From CAVVJA01 sp963809815 (GTDB lineage Bacteria > Actinomycetota > Actinomycetes > Mycobacteriales > Jatrophihabitantaceae): a stretch of DNA of 64,000 nucleotides. The notes beneath the pieces were generated by a model. That model did no database searches. It was given only the letters and a program-made list of their open reading frames with translations, and was not told where the DNA came from. The stretch is taken from the NCBI GenBank assembly GCA_963809815.1, contig CAWELM010000013.1, forward strand, positions 186,001-250,000, in the 5' to 3' direction. Of this stretch, positions 19,065-27,862 are shown piece by piece (positions within the stretch are counted from its first letter, which is position 1; every line of letters starts with the position of its first letter). The position numbers and the translations under genes are program-made.

Positions 19065-20006
19065 GTGACCGATGCACGACCGTTGGACGGGCCTGTCGGC
19101 CTCGTCGGCGCAGGCTATATCGGCCATCTGTTCGCACAGCAGTTCGCCCTGGCCGGCCGCGAGGTACGCGCCTGGTCACCCGGCGCGTCGGCACGTACGT
19201 TGCATGACCGCTTGCGTCAGAGCGTGTCCACGCTGGCCGAGATCGGCGCCGTCGAGCCCTCGGCCGTCGACGGGGTACTGGCCCGCGTCTCCACACACGA
19301 CGACCTCGCCACGGCCCTCGCTCCTTGCGCCGCGGTCATCGAGTCGATCGTCGAGGACGCCGAGATCAAGTCGGCCTGCTACCGGGACATCGAGGCGGTG
19401 ATCGGCGCCCACGTCCCCCTGTGGAGCTCGACATCCAACTTTCCCATGACGCGACTCGCCGCGGGCATGGCCCACCCGGAACGAGCCATCGTTGTCCATC
19501 CGGTTCAGACGCAGCTGATCATCTTCGTCGAAGTCGTCGCCGGGGAACAGACGAGCGAGAAGACTGTCGCCACGACGATGCGCTTCTGCGCCGACGTCGG
19601 CCTGCGAGCCATCCACGTACGCAAGGAGATCCCCGGCTTCCTCTGGAACCGGGTGTGGTTCGCATTGCTGCGCGAAATGCTGCACCTGGTAGACATAGGC
19701 GCCGCCGAGCCGCTCGAGCTCGACTCGATTGTCCAGAGCACGTTACGTGCCTTCGTCCCAGTGTTCGGACCACTCCAGATGACCGATCTCATCGGCCACG
19801 ACACATTGCGGGACATCTCCAACGCGCTCTATCCCGAACTCGCCACCGATCGAACCGCGTCGACGACCATCGAACAGCATGTCGCGGATGGACGCCTCGG
19901 CGTCAAGAGCGGGCGGGGCTTCTACGACGACAACGAAGAACGAGTCGCTGACCTCACGAACAAGCTCTATCGAATCGCCCGTGAGCTCGACAGCGATTCC
20001 GCGTGA
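19065..20006 (+). CDS. 3-hydroxyacyl-CoA dehydrogenase family protein
   Basis: 313 residues from GTG 19065. The N-terminal NAD domain has VGLVGAGYIGHLFA (GxGxxG). The catalytic region holds the Ser in WSSTSNF and a His in IVVHPVQT; the Glu of VIESIVED also fits. The C-terminal domain contains KEIPGFLWNRVWFALLREM and ends with GVKSGRGFYDDN, as in 3HCDH and L-gulonate or carnitine dehydrogenases. A single-domain enzyme acting on a free or CoA-linked beta-hydroxy acid; substrate open. Confidence 0.87.
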   Translation: MTDARPLDGPVGLVGAGYIGHLFAQQFALAGREVRAWSPGASARTLHDRLRQSVSTLAEIGAVEPSAVDGVLARVSTHDDLATALAPCAAVIESIVEDAEIKSACYRDIEAVIGAHVPLWSSTSNFPMTRLAAGMAHPERAIVVHPVQTQLIIFVEVVAGEQTSEKTVATTMRFCADVGLRAIHVRKEIPGFLWNRVWFALLREMLHLVDIGAAEPLELDSIVQSTLRAFVPVFGPLQMTDLIGHDTLRDISNALYPELATDRTASTTIEQHVADGRLGVKSGRGFYDDNEERVADLTNKLYRIARELDSDSA

Positions 20007-20051
20007 CACGACTAGTCGCTCAGAATTGGTGAACGCCGGAGGAACTCCGGC

Positions 20052-20414
20052 TCAGCCGACAATCCCTTTCACCACTTGGTCGACCAGGCGGCCTCGCTCC
20101 ATCTCCCACTGCACGCCCCAGGGATCGATCCAGTAGAAGAACTTGTAGGGATACGGACTGATCTCCTCCGGAATGTGGTCCTGGCCGAGGATGTCGATGC
20201 GGAGGCCTCGTTTCCCGTACATCTGCTGCTGAAACGGATAAACGCGTGGGCCGCCACCCGTCCGGCACTTCGACCGCCACGTGCCGAATGCCGCCCAGAT
20301 CGTTGGTCTTCCTGCGGTGGATGGTTTGGTCGCCCTGAAGGTGGTCACGCCGAGTCCTGCGGCGACCAGTGATTGGATCGCGCTGACCAGGATCCAGGCC
20401 GTGCCCGCGGTCAA
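20052..20414 (-). pseudogene. VOC family protein, frameshifted
   Basis: The C-terminal 60 residues are a good VOC module: GKRGLRIDILGQDHIP, then YKFFYWIDPWGVQWEMERG. The preceding strand of the fold appears only in the neighbouring frame (DLGGIRHVAVEVPDG), so the frame changes near 20280. The segment before that matches nothing. The N-terminal module is missing or scrambled. I read it as a decayed dioxygenase/glyoxalase-like gene; one or two base-call errors could also explain part of it. Confidence 0.6.
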
Positions 20415-20462
20415 ACGAGCTCACGACGGCGACCGCCGGGAGTCGGCACTCTGCGCTCCGCC

Positions 20463-22709
20463 CTAGACGCGGGCCAGCTCGTCCTCGTCGCCCCGCGGCA
20501 CCGGGACCGTCCCCCGGGCCTCGGCCGCGTCGTCGGCGTCGATGGCGACGTGTGGGGTGATCCTCTCCAGCGACTTCGGGAAGTACCAGTTCGCCTTACC
20601 GATCATGTGCATGATGGACGGCACGACGACGGTGCGCAGCACGAACGCGTCGACGAACACCGCGCTCGCCAGACCGATTCCGAACAGCTTGATCGCCCGC
20701 AGGTCGCCGAGCACGAAACCGCCGAAGACGGCGATCATGATCAGTGCAGCCGCGGTGATGATGCCGCCGGTCTCTGCCTGACCGACTGTGATCGACCGGG
20801 CGTTGTCCTTGGTGTGCACCCACTCCTCATGTATTCGGCTGACCAGGAACACCTGGTAGTCCATCGACAATCCGAACAGGATCGCGAAGAACATGACCGG
20901 TGCCCAGGCATCGATCGGGCCACCCTTGCCGACGCCGAGCGCCTCCGAGCCCCAACCCCACTGGAAGATCGCCACGACAATGCCGAACGACGCGCCGGCC
21001 GCGAACAGGTTCATCACCGCAGCGGTGAGCGGCACGACCACGCTGCGGAACGCGATCAACAAGAGCAGGAACGACAACCCGACGACCGCCGCGATGAACA
21101 GCGGCATCTTGGCCGAGAGCACCTTCGCGAAGTCGACCTGGATCGCGGTGTCGCCGTAGACGTAGATGTGGTTCGCCGTTCCGTCGTAGACCGGCGGCAA
21201 GGTGCTGGAGCGCAGGTGCTTGACCAGGGAATAGGTCTTCGCATCCTGGGGCGACGCGGTCGACTTGAACGACACGAGCGCGGCGCTGTTGTTCAGCGGA
21301 ATCGGGTGCACGCTGGCCGGGTCGACGCCCGGTGTGTTGGCCAGGGTCTGGCCGACGGTCTGCAGGTAGGCCGGGTCGGTCGCCCCCGGGCCGTCGATCA
21401 CGGCCTCGAGGTTGGAGTTGTAGCCGACGCCGAAACCCTTGGCGATCAGGTCGTAGCCCTTGCGCGTCGTGGTGCTCGACGGGTCGTTGCCTTGATCGCC
21501 CTGGCCGAGTCGCAGTGAGAAGAACGGCACGGCCATCGCAACGATGACGGCGGTACCGGCAAGGCCGAGCGCGATCTTGTGGGCGGCCACGAGGCGCGAC
21601 CACCGTGCCCAGAATCCGGTGGGATGCACGTCGATGAACTGGCCGGCGCGCACGGCGCGGCGCTGCTTGCGGGGCAGCACCTTCAGGCCGAGCAACGACA
21701 ACAGTGCCGGCAGCAACGTCAGCGAGGCCGCCATGGTCAGGCCGACCGCCACGGCGGCGCCGATCGCCATGCCGTTGAAGAAGCTGACGCCGAGCGCGAT
21801 CAGGCCGAGGATCGCGATGCATACGGTCGAGCCCGCGAACAGCACCGCGCGTCCGGACGTGTTGATCGAGGCGATGATGGAGTCCGGCACGCTCATGCCG
21901 CGGCGCAGGTTCCGGCGGTGCCGCGTAACGATGAACAACGCGTAGTCGACGCCCACGCCGAGCACCATCAGCTCGGTCAGTTGCGGGGTGATGTTCGACA
22001 CGTTCATGGCGTGGGTGAGGATGCCGATGAGCCCGAGCCCGGCGCCGAGTGCTGCGACAGCGCTGGCCAGCGGCAGCGCCGTGGCCGCGACGGTGCGGAA
22101 GACGATGAGCAGGATTATCAGCGCGGCGATGAAACCGAAGGCGAACGGCGGCACACCCCCGTTGCTCTGGCCGATGTTCTGGAACGCATTGCCGGTGAAC
22201 TCGACCTGCAGGGCATCGCTACGCAGATTCTTCAGCTCGTTGAAGACGTTTGTGAACAATTTCTGGTCGTAGTGGTTCGACGTCCAGGTGATGTTCACCA
22301 GGCCAGTGGTCGAGCCCTTCGCGGTGTTCAGCAGCTTCGGATCGCCCGCAGTCGTCGCGCCCGCCTTGGTGCAGTCAATCGCCTGCCAAGGAGTGCGAAT
22401 CGTGCTGACCTGGTTGCCCGACGTGCACAGCTTGTCGAGCGCGGGCGCGAGCCCCGCCGGCGCCGACTGCAACGTGCCGGTCTTCGCCTTGAGCACGACC
22501 GTGCCGGTCGCCCCGTTCTGGCTGTCGAGGCCTGCGTTCTTCAGCACCTTGGCCACCGATGCGGTCTCGGTGTGCGGCAGGCTGAAGGTGTCCTTGTAGT
22601 TGGCCCCACCCAATGCGCCGGAGATGCCTTGCGCGAGGACGATGAATGCGAGCCAGGCGCCGATCACCAGCCACCGTCGCTGAATGGCCAGGCGGGCGAG
22701 CTTTTGCAT
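20463..22709 (-). CDS. MMPL family RND-type transporter
   Basis: 748 residues with the duplicated RND layout: TM1, a large outside loop (about 35-190), TM2-6, TM7, a second outside loop, then TM8-12. Characteristic segments are LGVGVDYALFIVTRHRRNL after the first half and FGLSMDYQVFLVSRIHEEW after the second; both hold the GxxxDY proton-relay motif of MMPL proteins. The family exports lipids or small molecules across actinobacterial envelopes. No regulator or partner gene is adjacent. Confidence 0.93.
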   Translation of the reverse strand: MQKLARLAIQRRWLVIGAWLAFIVLAQGISGALGGANYKDTFSLPHTETASVAKVLKNAGLDSQNGATGTVVLKAKTGTLQSAPAGLAPALDKLCTSGNQVSTIRTPWQAIDCTKAGATTAGDPKLLNTAKGSTTGLVNITWTSNHYDQKLFTNVFNELKNLRSDALQVEFTGNAFQNIGQSNGGVPPFAFGFIAALIILLIVFRTVAATALPLASAVAALGAGLGLIGILTHAMNVSNITPQLTELMVLGVGVDYALFIVTRHRRNLRRGMSVPDSIIASINTSGRAVLFAGSTVCIAILGLIALGVSFFNGMAIGAAVAVGLTMAASLTLLPALLSLLGLKVLPRKQRRAVRAGQFIDVHPTGFWARWSRLVAAHKIALGLAGTAVIVAMAVPFFSLRLGQGDQGNDPSSTTTRKGYDLIAKGFGVGYNSNLEAVIDGPGATDPAYLQTVGQTLANTPGVDPASVHPIPLNNSAALVSFKSTASPQDAKTYSLVKHLRSSTLPPVYDGTANHIYVYGDTAIQVDFAKVLSAKMPLFIAAVVGLSFLLLLIAFRSVVVPLTAAVMNLFAAGASFGIVVAIFQWGWGSEALGVGKGGPIDAWAPVMFFAILFGLSMDYQVFLVSRIHEEWVHTKDNARSITVGQAETGGIITAAALIMIAVFGGFVLGDLRAIKLFGIGLASAVFVDAFVLRTVVVPSIMHMIGKANWYFPKSLERITPHVAIDADDAAEARGTVPVPRGDEDELARV

Positions 22710-22943
22710 GTGGGCTCCGAGGGATCACGTGACGGTACGTAGCGGCGGTTAGCACGGTGCCTTGTGGACGGCTGTTGCGCGATCGAATTTTCAGGCTGCT
22801 GACAGCCGCTCTCAGCGGATTGCCATGGAGATCGATCGATTCGATCGTTCGCGAATGTCTGACGAATGTGTCAGCGGGATGGGTAACACCGGACGCCGCG
22901 TGCCTGCTTGCCGATCAGCCGGTCCGGCGCCGACACTCGCGAC

Positions 22944-23150
22944 ATGAGCCCGGACCACATCGGCACGCTGCGGGTCGCCGCTGTGGCCGAGACCGGTGTG
23001 GTCGCCGAGTTGCTCGATGCCTTCAATCGCGAGTACGACACGCCGACACCTGGGCCAGCCGTCCTCAGCTTTGCTGATCGCCTGCGTCCTTCCCCCACGT
23101 CGTCTGAGTTGCTAGACCACAGCCAGGTGCGCACGACGACCGACATCTAG
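22944..23150 (+). pseudogene. GNAT acetyltransferase N-terminal fragment
   Basis: From ATG 22944 the first 45 residues read like the beta-1/alpha-1 start of a GNAT enzyme: RVAAVAETGVVAELLDAFNR, then EYDTPTPGPAVLSFADRLR. The match then stops and the acetyl-CoA site is absent. The frame closes after 69 residues. A truncated gene is more likely than a functional peptide. The gap 22710-22943 before it holds only the MMPL promoter side. Confidence 0.4.
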
Positions 23151-23302
23151 AGCCACGTCATGCGGGCCCGCGCAGGAGGCAGCTGATCGCATGAGCGCCA
23201 CGCTGGGGGGCCGATGACTTCGGCAGTCACTCAGCTGCGCGGCTCTCCTCGTCGAGACGGTCGAGCGTCCATGCGCGGGCGCTTTCCGTGGGCGTCCACT
23301 GC

Positions 23303-24181
23303 TCAGATCGCGTCCAGTTCGGCGACGGCGTCGCTGGGCAGGGCCAGGGCCGCGCCGGCGATGTTCTGACGCAGGTGATCGACCGACGAGGTGCCCGGGA
23401 TCAGCATGATGTTCGGCGAGTGCTGCAGCAGCCACGACAGGGCGACCGCGGTCGGGGTCGCGCCGAGCCGCTTGGCGATCGAATCCAGCCCGTCCGACTG
23501 CAGCGGTGAGAAGCCGCCGAGCGGGAAGTAGGGCACGAACGCGATGCGCTGCTCGGCGGCCGCCGCCAGCACCCCCTCGTCCGCTCGGTTGGCGATGTTG
23601 TAGAAGTTCTGTACGCATACCACCGGGGCGATCTGCTGCGCCTCGGCCAGCTGGTCGACGCTGACGGTGCTCAGGCCCAGGTGCCGGATCAGGCCCTGCT
23701 GTTGTAGTTCGGCGAGTGCCTCGAACTGCGGGGTGAGCGGGTCCGGAACCGCCGCGCGGTCGACGATCCCGGTGAGGGTCCGGAGGTTGACCACGTCGAG
23801 CACGTCGAGCCCGAGCCGGCGGAGGTTGTCGTGCACTTGCTCGCGCAGCGACTGAGGTGAGTTGGCCGGCCGCCAGCCACCCCGCTCGTCGCGGACCACC
23901 CCGACCTTGGGCACGATGTGTACGTCGTCCCCGTAGGGGAAGAGCGCTTCCCGGATGATCTCGTTGGTGACGTGCGGCCCGTAGGCGTCGGCCGTGTCGA
24001 TGTGGTTGACGCCCAGCTCGACCGCGGTCCGCAGCACGTCGACCGCGGCGGCGCGGTCGCGCGGCGGCCCGAAGACGCCCGGGCCGGCGAGCTGCATCGC
24101 GCCGTAGCCGATCCGGTTGAGGTCGAGGTCCCCGACCCGGTAGGAGCCGGCCTGGGCGGCGGGTGGCTTGGTAGCGGTCAT
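23303..24181 (-). CDS. Aldo/keto reductase
   Basis: 292 residues, a single (beta/alpha)8 barrel. The catalytic Asp and Tyr are in GVNHIDTADAYGP and the Lys is in VHIVPKVGV. A PALSWLLQ-type NADPH helix appears as TAVALSWLLQHSPNIMLIPG. The family reduces aldehydes and ketones with NADPH. A fragment of a paralogue lies at 30966-31120. Stands alone; the substrate cannot be read from sequence. Confidence 0.92.
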   Translation of the reverse strand: MTATKPPAAQAGSYRVGDLDLNRIGYGAMQLAGPGVFGPPRDRAAAVDVLRTAVELGVNHIDTADAYGPHVTNEIIREALFPYGDDVHIVPKVGVVRDERGGWRPANSPQSLREQVHDNLRRLGLDVLDVVNLRTLTGIVDRAAVPDPLTPQFEALAELQQQGLIRHLGLSTVSVDQLAEAQQIAPVVCVQNFYNIANRADEGVLAAAAEQRIAFVPYFPLGGFSPLQSDGLDSIAKRLGATPTAVALSWLLQHSPNIMLIPGTSSVDHLRQNIAGAALALPSDAVAELDAI

Positions 24182-24353
24182 GGATTTCCCTTCGTACTGG
24201 GGTAAATCTGCGTTCCCATTTCACGGGACCGAACCGCCGGAAGTTGGCGCACCCGGTTCCGTGCCAGAAGGCTCCACGTTGGGCAGGTGAGCGCGCCTCA
24301 CAGGGTTTAGGTGATTTGGGGCTGCTCGCCGGCGTCTGCTGTCGGTGGTGTGG

Positions 24354-26189
24354 CTAACTCATCCGTCGGTAGCGCCAGACCGAGAGCGGCACAAAGACCG
24401 CCACGATCCCCGCGATCCAGGCGAGCGAGCCCCAGAGCGAATCCGGCACCCCGCCGGTGAGCGCAAGGGTGCGCGCCGCGTCCGCCGTCAGTGTCACCGG
24501 CGAGGCTTCGGCGATCGGCTGCAGCCAGCTCGGCATGCTCGAGATCGGGACGAAGACCGAGCTTGCGAAGACGAGCGGAAACAGCAGCACGAAGCCGGCC
24601 GTCTGGGCCGTCTCGGCACCACGGACGACCAACGACACGAAGGCGAAGATCCAGCTGAGGGCAAACCCGAAGGCGGCGACGAGAGCGATGCACGCCAACG
24701 CCGGGATGACGCCCGCCTGAAAGCGGAAGCCGACCAGGTAGCCGACGACGATCATCAGGACGATGATCAGTATGTTTCGGACGAGGTCCGCCGTCGTTCG
24801 CCCGAGCAGGACCGCCGACCGTGCCATCGGCATCGAACGGAAGCGGTCGATGACGCCGCGGCGTAGGTCCTCGGAGAGGCCGACCGCGGTGTTGGACGCG
24901 CGGAACGTCACCGACTGGACGAAGATCCCAGGCAGGAGATAGTCCACGTAGCTGACTCCCGGCGGTAGCGCTAAGCCGACCGCACCGCCGAACACGTAGA
25001 CGAACAGGACGACGAACATGATCGGCTGGATCGTCGAGAATACGAGAAGGTCGGGCTGCCGCCAGAAGTGGCGGAGGTTCCGTGTCGTCACGACGGCGGT
25101 GTCGGTGACGGCCGCCTCCGCGTCTCGCAGCGATGGGGCATGCAGAGGCCGGAGCCGCGGAGGATGCTCCATGAGCTTCTCGTCGGGCCCGGCAGCGGCT
25201 TGGTGCGGTTTGCCGTTCTCGCTCGGTGGCTCGCCGGTCAACTGCAGGAAGACGTCGTCGAGCGTCGGTCGGCGCAGGCCCATATCGCTGACGCCGATCC
25301 CGGCGTGACGTAGCTGCGCGGCGGCTTCCTCGACGAGGACGAGGCTCTCGCGCGGCGCGGGCAAGGTCAGCCGGTTCGGCCGCTCGTCGTTCTCCGGAGG
25401 GCCACACCCGACGCGAATGAGCGCGGCCTCGGCCTCGGCACGTTGTCGGACGTCGGTCAGCTCGACTTCGAGAATTTGGCCGCCGACACGGTCTTTGAGC
25501 TCGTCGCCCGTCCCTTCCGCGATCACGCGGCCGTGGTCGATGACGGCGATCTTGTCCGCGAGCTGATCCGCTTCTTCGAGGTACTGGGTCGTCAACAGGA
25601 TCGTCGTCCCCTCGCGGCGCAGGTCGCGGACGATCTGCCAGATCTCGTTGCGACTTCGCGGATCGAGACCTGTCGTCGGCTCGTCGAGGAAGAGCACGCG
25701 CGGCTGTGTGAGCAGGCTGGACGCTAGGTCGAGCCGCCGTCGCATACCGCCCGAGTATGTTTTCGCGGATCGGTCGGCGGCGTCAGTTAGCTCGAAGCGC
25801 TCGAGCAGCTCCGATGCACGCCGGCGCGCCTCCTCGCGGGAGAGCCGGAACAGGCGCCCGAACATTTCGAGGTTCTCCCGGCCGGTCAGTAGCTCGTCGA
25901 CCGCGGCGAACTGACCGGTCAGGGCGAGCAGCTCACGCACGGTCGACGACTCGGTGACGACGTCGTGACCGAGCAGCTCGGCTCGTCCCGCGTCCGGCTC
26001 GAGCAGGGTCGCCAGGATGCGGACGAGCGTCGTCTTGCCGGCGCCGTTCGGGCCGAGCAGGCCGAAGACCATGCCCTCCGGAACCTCCAGGTCGACCCCG
26101 GCGAGGGCCGTCGTCGACCCGAATCGCTTAACCACGCCCGCGACACGGACCGCCGGCGGCTGGCTGAGCCGCCTACCCATCGATGTCAT
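24354..26189 (-). CDS. ABC transporter: DrrA-type ATPase fused to ABC-2 permease
   Basis: 611 residues. Residues 14-320 are the ATPase: Walker A GPNGAGKT at 46-53, YSGGMRRRLDLA, VLFLDEPTTGLDP, LLTTQYLEEADQLADKI, and the DrrA C-terminal domain ending LDDVFLQLTGEPP. Residues 355-611 are a six-TM ABC-2 permease with VSYVDYLLPGIFVQSVTF and the SEDLRRGVIDRFRSMPMARS loop. In most drug exporters these are two genes; here one chain carries both. Probably a homodimeric drug or lipid exporter. An alternative start is ATG 26180. Confidence 0.92.
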   Translation of the reverse strand: MTSMGRRLSQPPAVRVAGVVKRFGSTTALAGVDLEVPEGMVFGLLGPNGAGKTTLVRILATLLEPDAGRAELLGHDVVTESSTVRELLALTGQFAAVDELLTGRENLEMFGRLFRLSREEARRRASELLERFELTDAADRSAKTYSGGMRRRLDLASSLLTQPRVLFLDEPTTGLDPRSRNEIWQIVRDLRREGTTILLTTQYLEEADQLADKIAVIDHGRVIAEGTGDELKDRVGGQILEVELTDVRQRAEAEAALIRVGCGPPENDERPNRLTLPAPRESLVLVEEAAAQLRHAGIGVSDMGLRRPTLDDVFLQLTGEPPSENGKPHQAAAGPDEKLMEHPPRLRPLHAPSLRDAEAAVTDTAVVTTRNLRHFWRQPDLLVFSTIQPIMFVVLFVYVFGGAVGLALPPGVSYVDYLLPGIFVQSVTFRASNTAVGLSEDLRRGVIDRFRSMPMARSAVLLGRTTADLVRNILIIVLMIVVGYLVGFRFQAGVIPALACIALVAAFGFALSWIFAFVSLVVRGAETAQTAGFVLLFPLVFASSVFVPISSMPSWLQPIAEASPVTLTADAARTLALTGGVPDSLWGSLAWIAGIVAVFVPLSVWRYRRMS

Positions 26190-26434
26190 GCTGCGACCAT
26201 GTCACGCCGGTCAGGGTGACGCGGTAGGAAGGGATGGCTGGTTCGGTCTTGCGGTCGCGCATGAAGCCGTTCTCGCCGGCCAATACGGCGGGTCCCTGCG
26301 TCACCGAGATGCGGTCGAGGGGTGGAGAAACGATTCGGCCGGTACGGCTCCCATAGCGCTTATCTGACCAGCTGACGCCGGTCCGTCGAATCCAGGAAAT
26401 CCGTAGTCCGTGACCCAGGTGGCATGCTGCCAAG

Positions 26435-27464
26435 ATGGTCGTCGGCGCAGGCGCGGGGCGGTTGCTCGGCCGGCAACGCGAGCGCGCGGTGCTCGACCGG
26501 CTGCTGGATACCGCGCGCAGCGGCCACAGCGCCGTCCTCGTGGTGCACGGAGACCCCGGCGTTGGCAAGACGGCGCTGCTCGAGTACGCCATCGAGGCCG
26601 CCGAAGACTTTCACGTCGTCCGGACTTCGGGCGTCGAAGGGGAGTTCGATCTCGACTACGCGGCGCTGCACCAACTCTGCACGCCGATCCTCGAGTTCAT
26701 CGACCGTCTTCCCGACCCTCAGCGCAACGCGCTCGGCGTCGCATTCGGGCTGGTCACGGGACCGGCGCCGAGCCCGCTCCCCGTCGGGCTCGCAGTACTC
26801 GGTCTCCTCTCCGAAGCCGCTGACCAGCAGCCGCTCCTGTGCGTGATCGACGACGCGCAGTGGCTCGACGACGCATCGGGCGCAGCGCTCGCATTCGTAG
26901 CTCGCCGCTTGCTCGCGGAGCGGATCGCGCTGGTATTTGCGACGCGTCAGGTGGGCCGTGGCTTGGCCGGCAAGCGGAACGGACTGGGCTCTTGCCGTTC
27001 AAGCGAGGTGTCGCGCTTTGCTCTCTGACACCGAGGAAGCCGAAGCTCTGTACCGAGAGGCAATCGACCGGCTTCTTCCGACTCGGATGCGACTCGACCT
27101 TGCCCGTACTCGACTGCTGTACGGAGAGTGGCTGCGGCGACAGCGCCGGCGGCGAGACGCTCGGGATCAGCTACGCGGCGCCCACGGACTGTTCTCACAG
27201 TTCGGTATGTCAGGGTTCGCCGGCCGCGCGGCGGCAGAATTGCTTGCCACGGGAGAAAGGGTTCGCAAGCGTACGGTCGACACTCGCGGTGACCTGACCG
27301 CACAGGAGGCTCAGATCTCCGCGCTTGCTGCTCAAGGCGCCACCAACCAAGAAATCGCGGGGCAGATGTTCATCAGTCCGAGCACGGTCGAGTACCACCT
27401 GCACAAGGCGTTCCGCAAGCTGGGAGTGAGGTCGCGGACGGAGCTGGCCCGTCGGATGACGTAG
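26435..27464 (+). pseudogene. Large AAA/LuxR-type regulator with internal deletion and frameshift
   Basis: The N-terminal part (from 26435) is the AAA head of a roughly 900-residue LuxR regulator: LLGRQRERAVLDRLL, Walker A GDPGVGKTALLE, Walker B LLCVIDDAQWLDDAS. At about 26950 it breaks off. The next recognisable part, in another frame, is the C-terminal tail: TDWALAVQARCRALL, the TPR-like DLARTRLLYGEWLRRQRR, and the LuxR helix-turn-helix LTAQEAQISALAAQGATNQE through MFISPSTVEYHLHKAF. Some 500 residues that should lie between are gone. The two halves cannot be translated as one chain, so the gene is dead unless each half acts alone. Confidence 0.8.
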
Positions 27465-27669
27465 TCGTCTTTCGGGCTCGATTGAGGAAGCTGCCGCAGT
27501 GGGGGCACCAGTCTGCCCCGTGATCCTCGCCTAGCAATGTCGAGGCGCCCACGAGGCACGCAACATTCCAAGGCCGTCCCGACTATGGGTTTCCTGGATG
27601 CGAGCTGGTCGTGGTCAGCGCAGCATCAGAATGCGTGAGTCCGTACAAGTAGGAGCAGCCGGCAGCGCG

Positions 27670-27832
27670 CCGGATCTATTGGCGGTCGTGTCGTACATGC
27701 ACGGAGGTGGCTGGGTCCCCGGAAGTAGGCTCGGCGACGACCGACTGGTCCGAGAGCTTTGCTGTAGCAGCCGATACTGCTGTCGCATTTGTCGAGTACG
27801 CGCTAGCTCCGAACTTCGGAGCAGTCTCGCGC
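27670..27832 (+). pseudogene. Alpha/beta hydrolase fragment (HGGGW box)
   Basis: One frame reads VVSYMHGGGWVPGSRLGDDR then LVREL, the oxyanion-hole region of the acetyl-hydrolase (HSL) family. After an extra T in CTTTG near 27763 the neighbouring frame continues with AVAFVEYALAPNFGA, the next strand of the fold. Nothing of the serine elbow follows. The fragment directly abuts the LuxR gene that starts at 27863. The rest of the gap 27465-27862 shows no gene. Confidence 0.55.
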
Positions 27833-27862
27833 CAGCCGGTTCCGAAGGGGAAGGGCACCGAC

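Noticed and set aside
19519..22742. Long open frames opposite the MMPL and dehydrogenase genes
   Set aside because: They are complementary shadows of strongly supported genes, rich in Arg, Asp and Glu without domain matches.
26937..27464. Stand-alone small LuxR regulator of 175 residues
   Set aside because: The first residues are frame noise, and the helical tail plus helix-turn-helix match the end of a large AAA/LuxR protein whose head lies directly upstream in another frame.
27707..27862. N-terminal 52 residues of the LuxR protein
   Set aside because: They encode a hydrolase strand (AVAFVEYALAP) and a good ribosome site with ATG follows at 27863.
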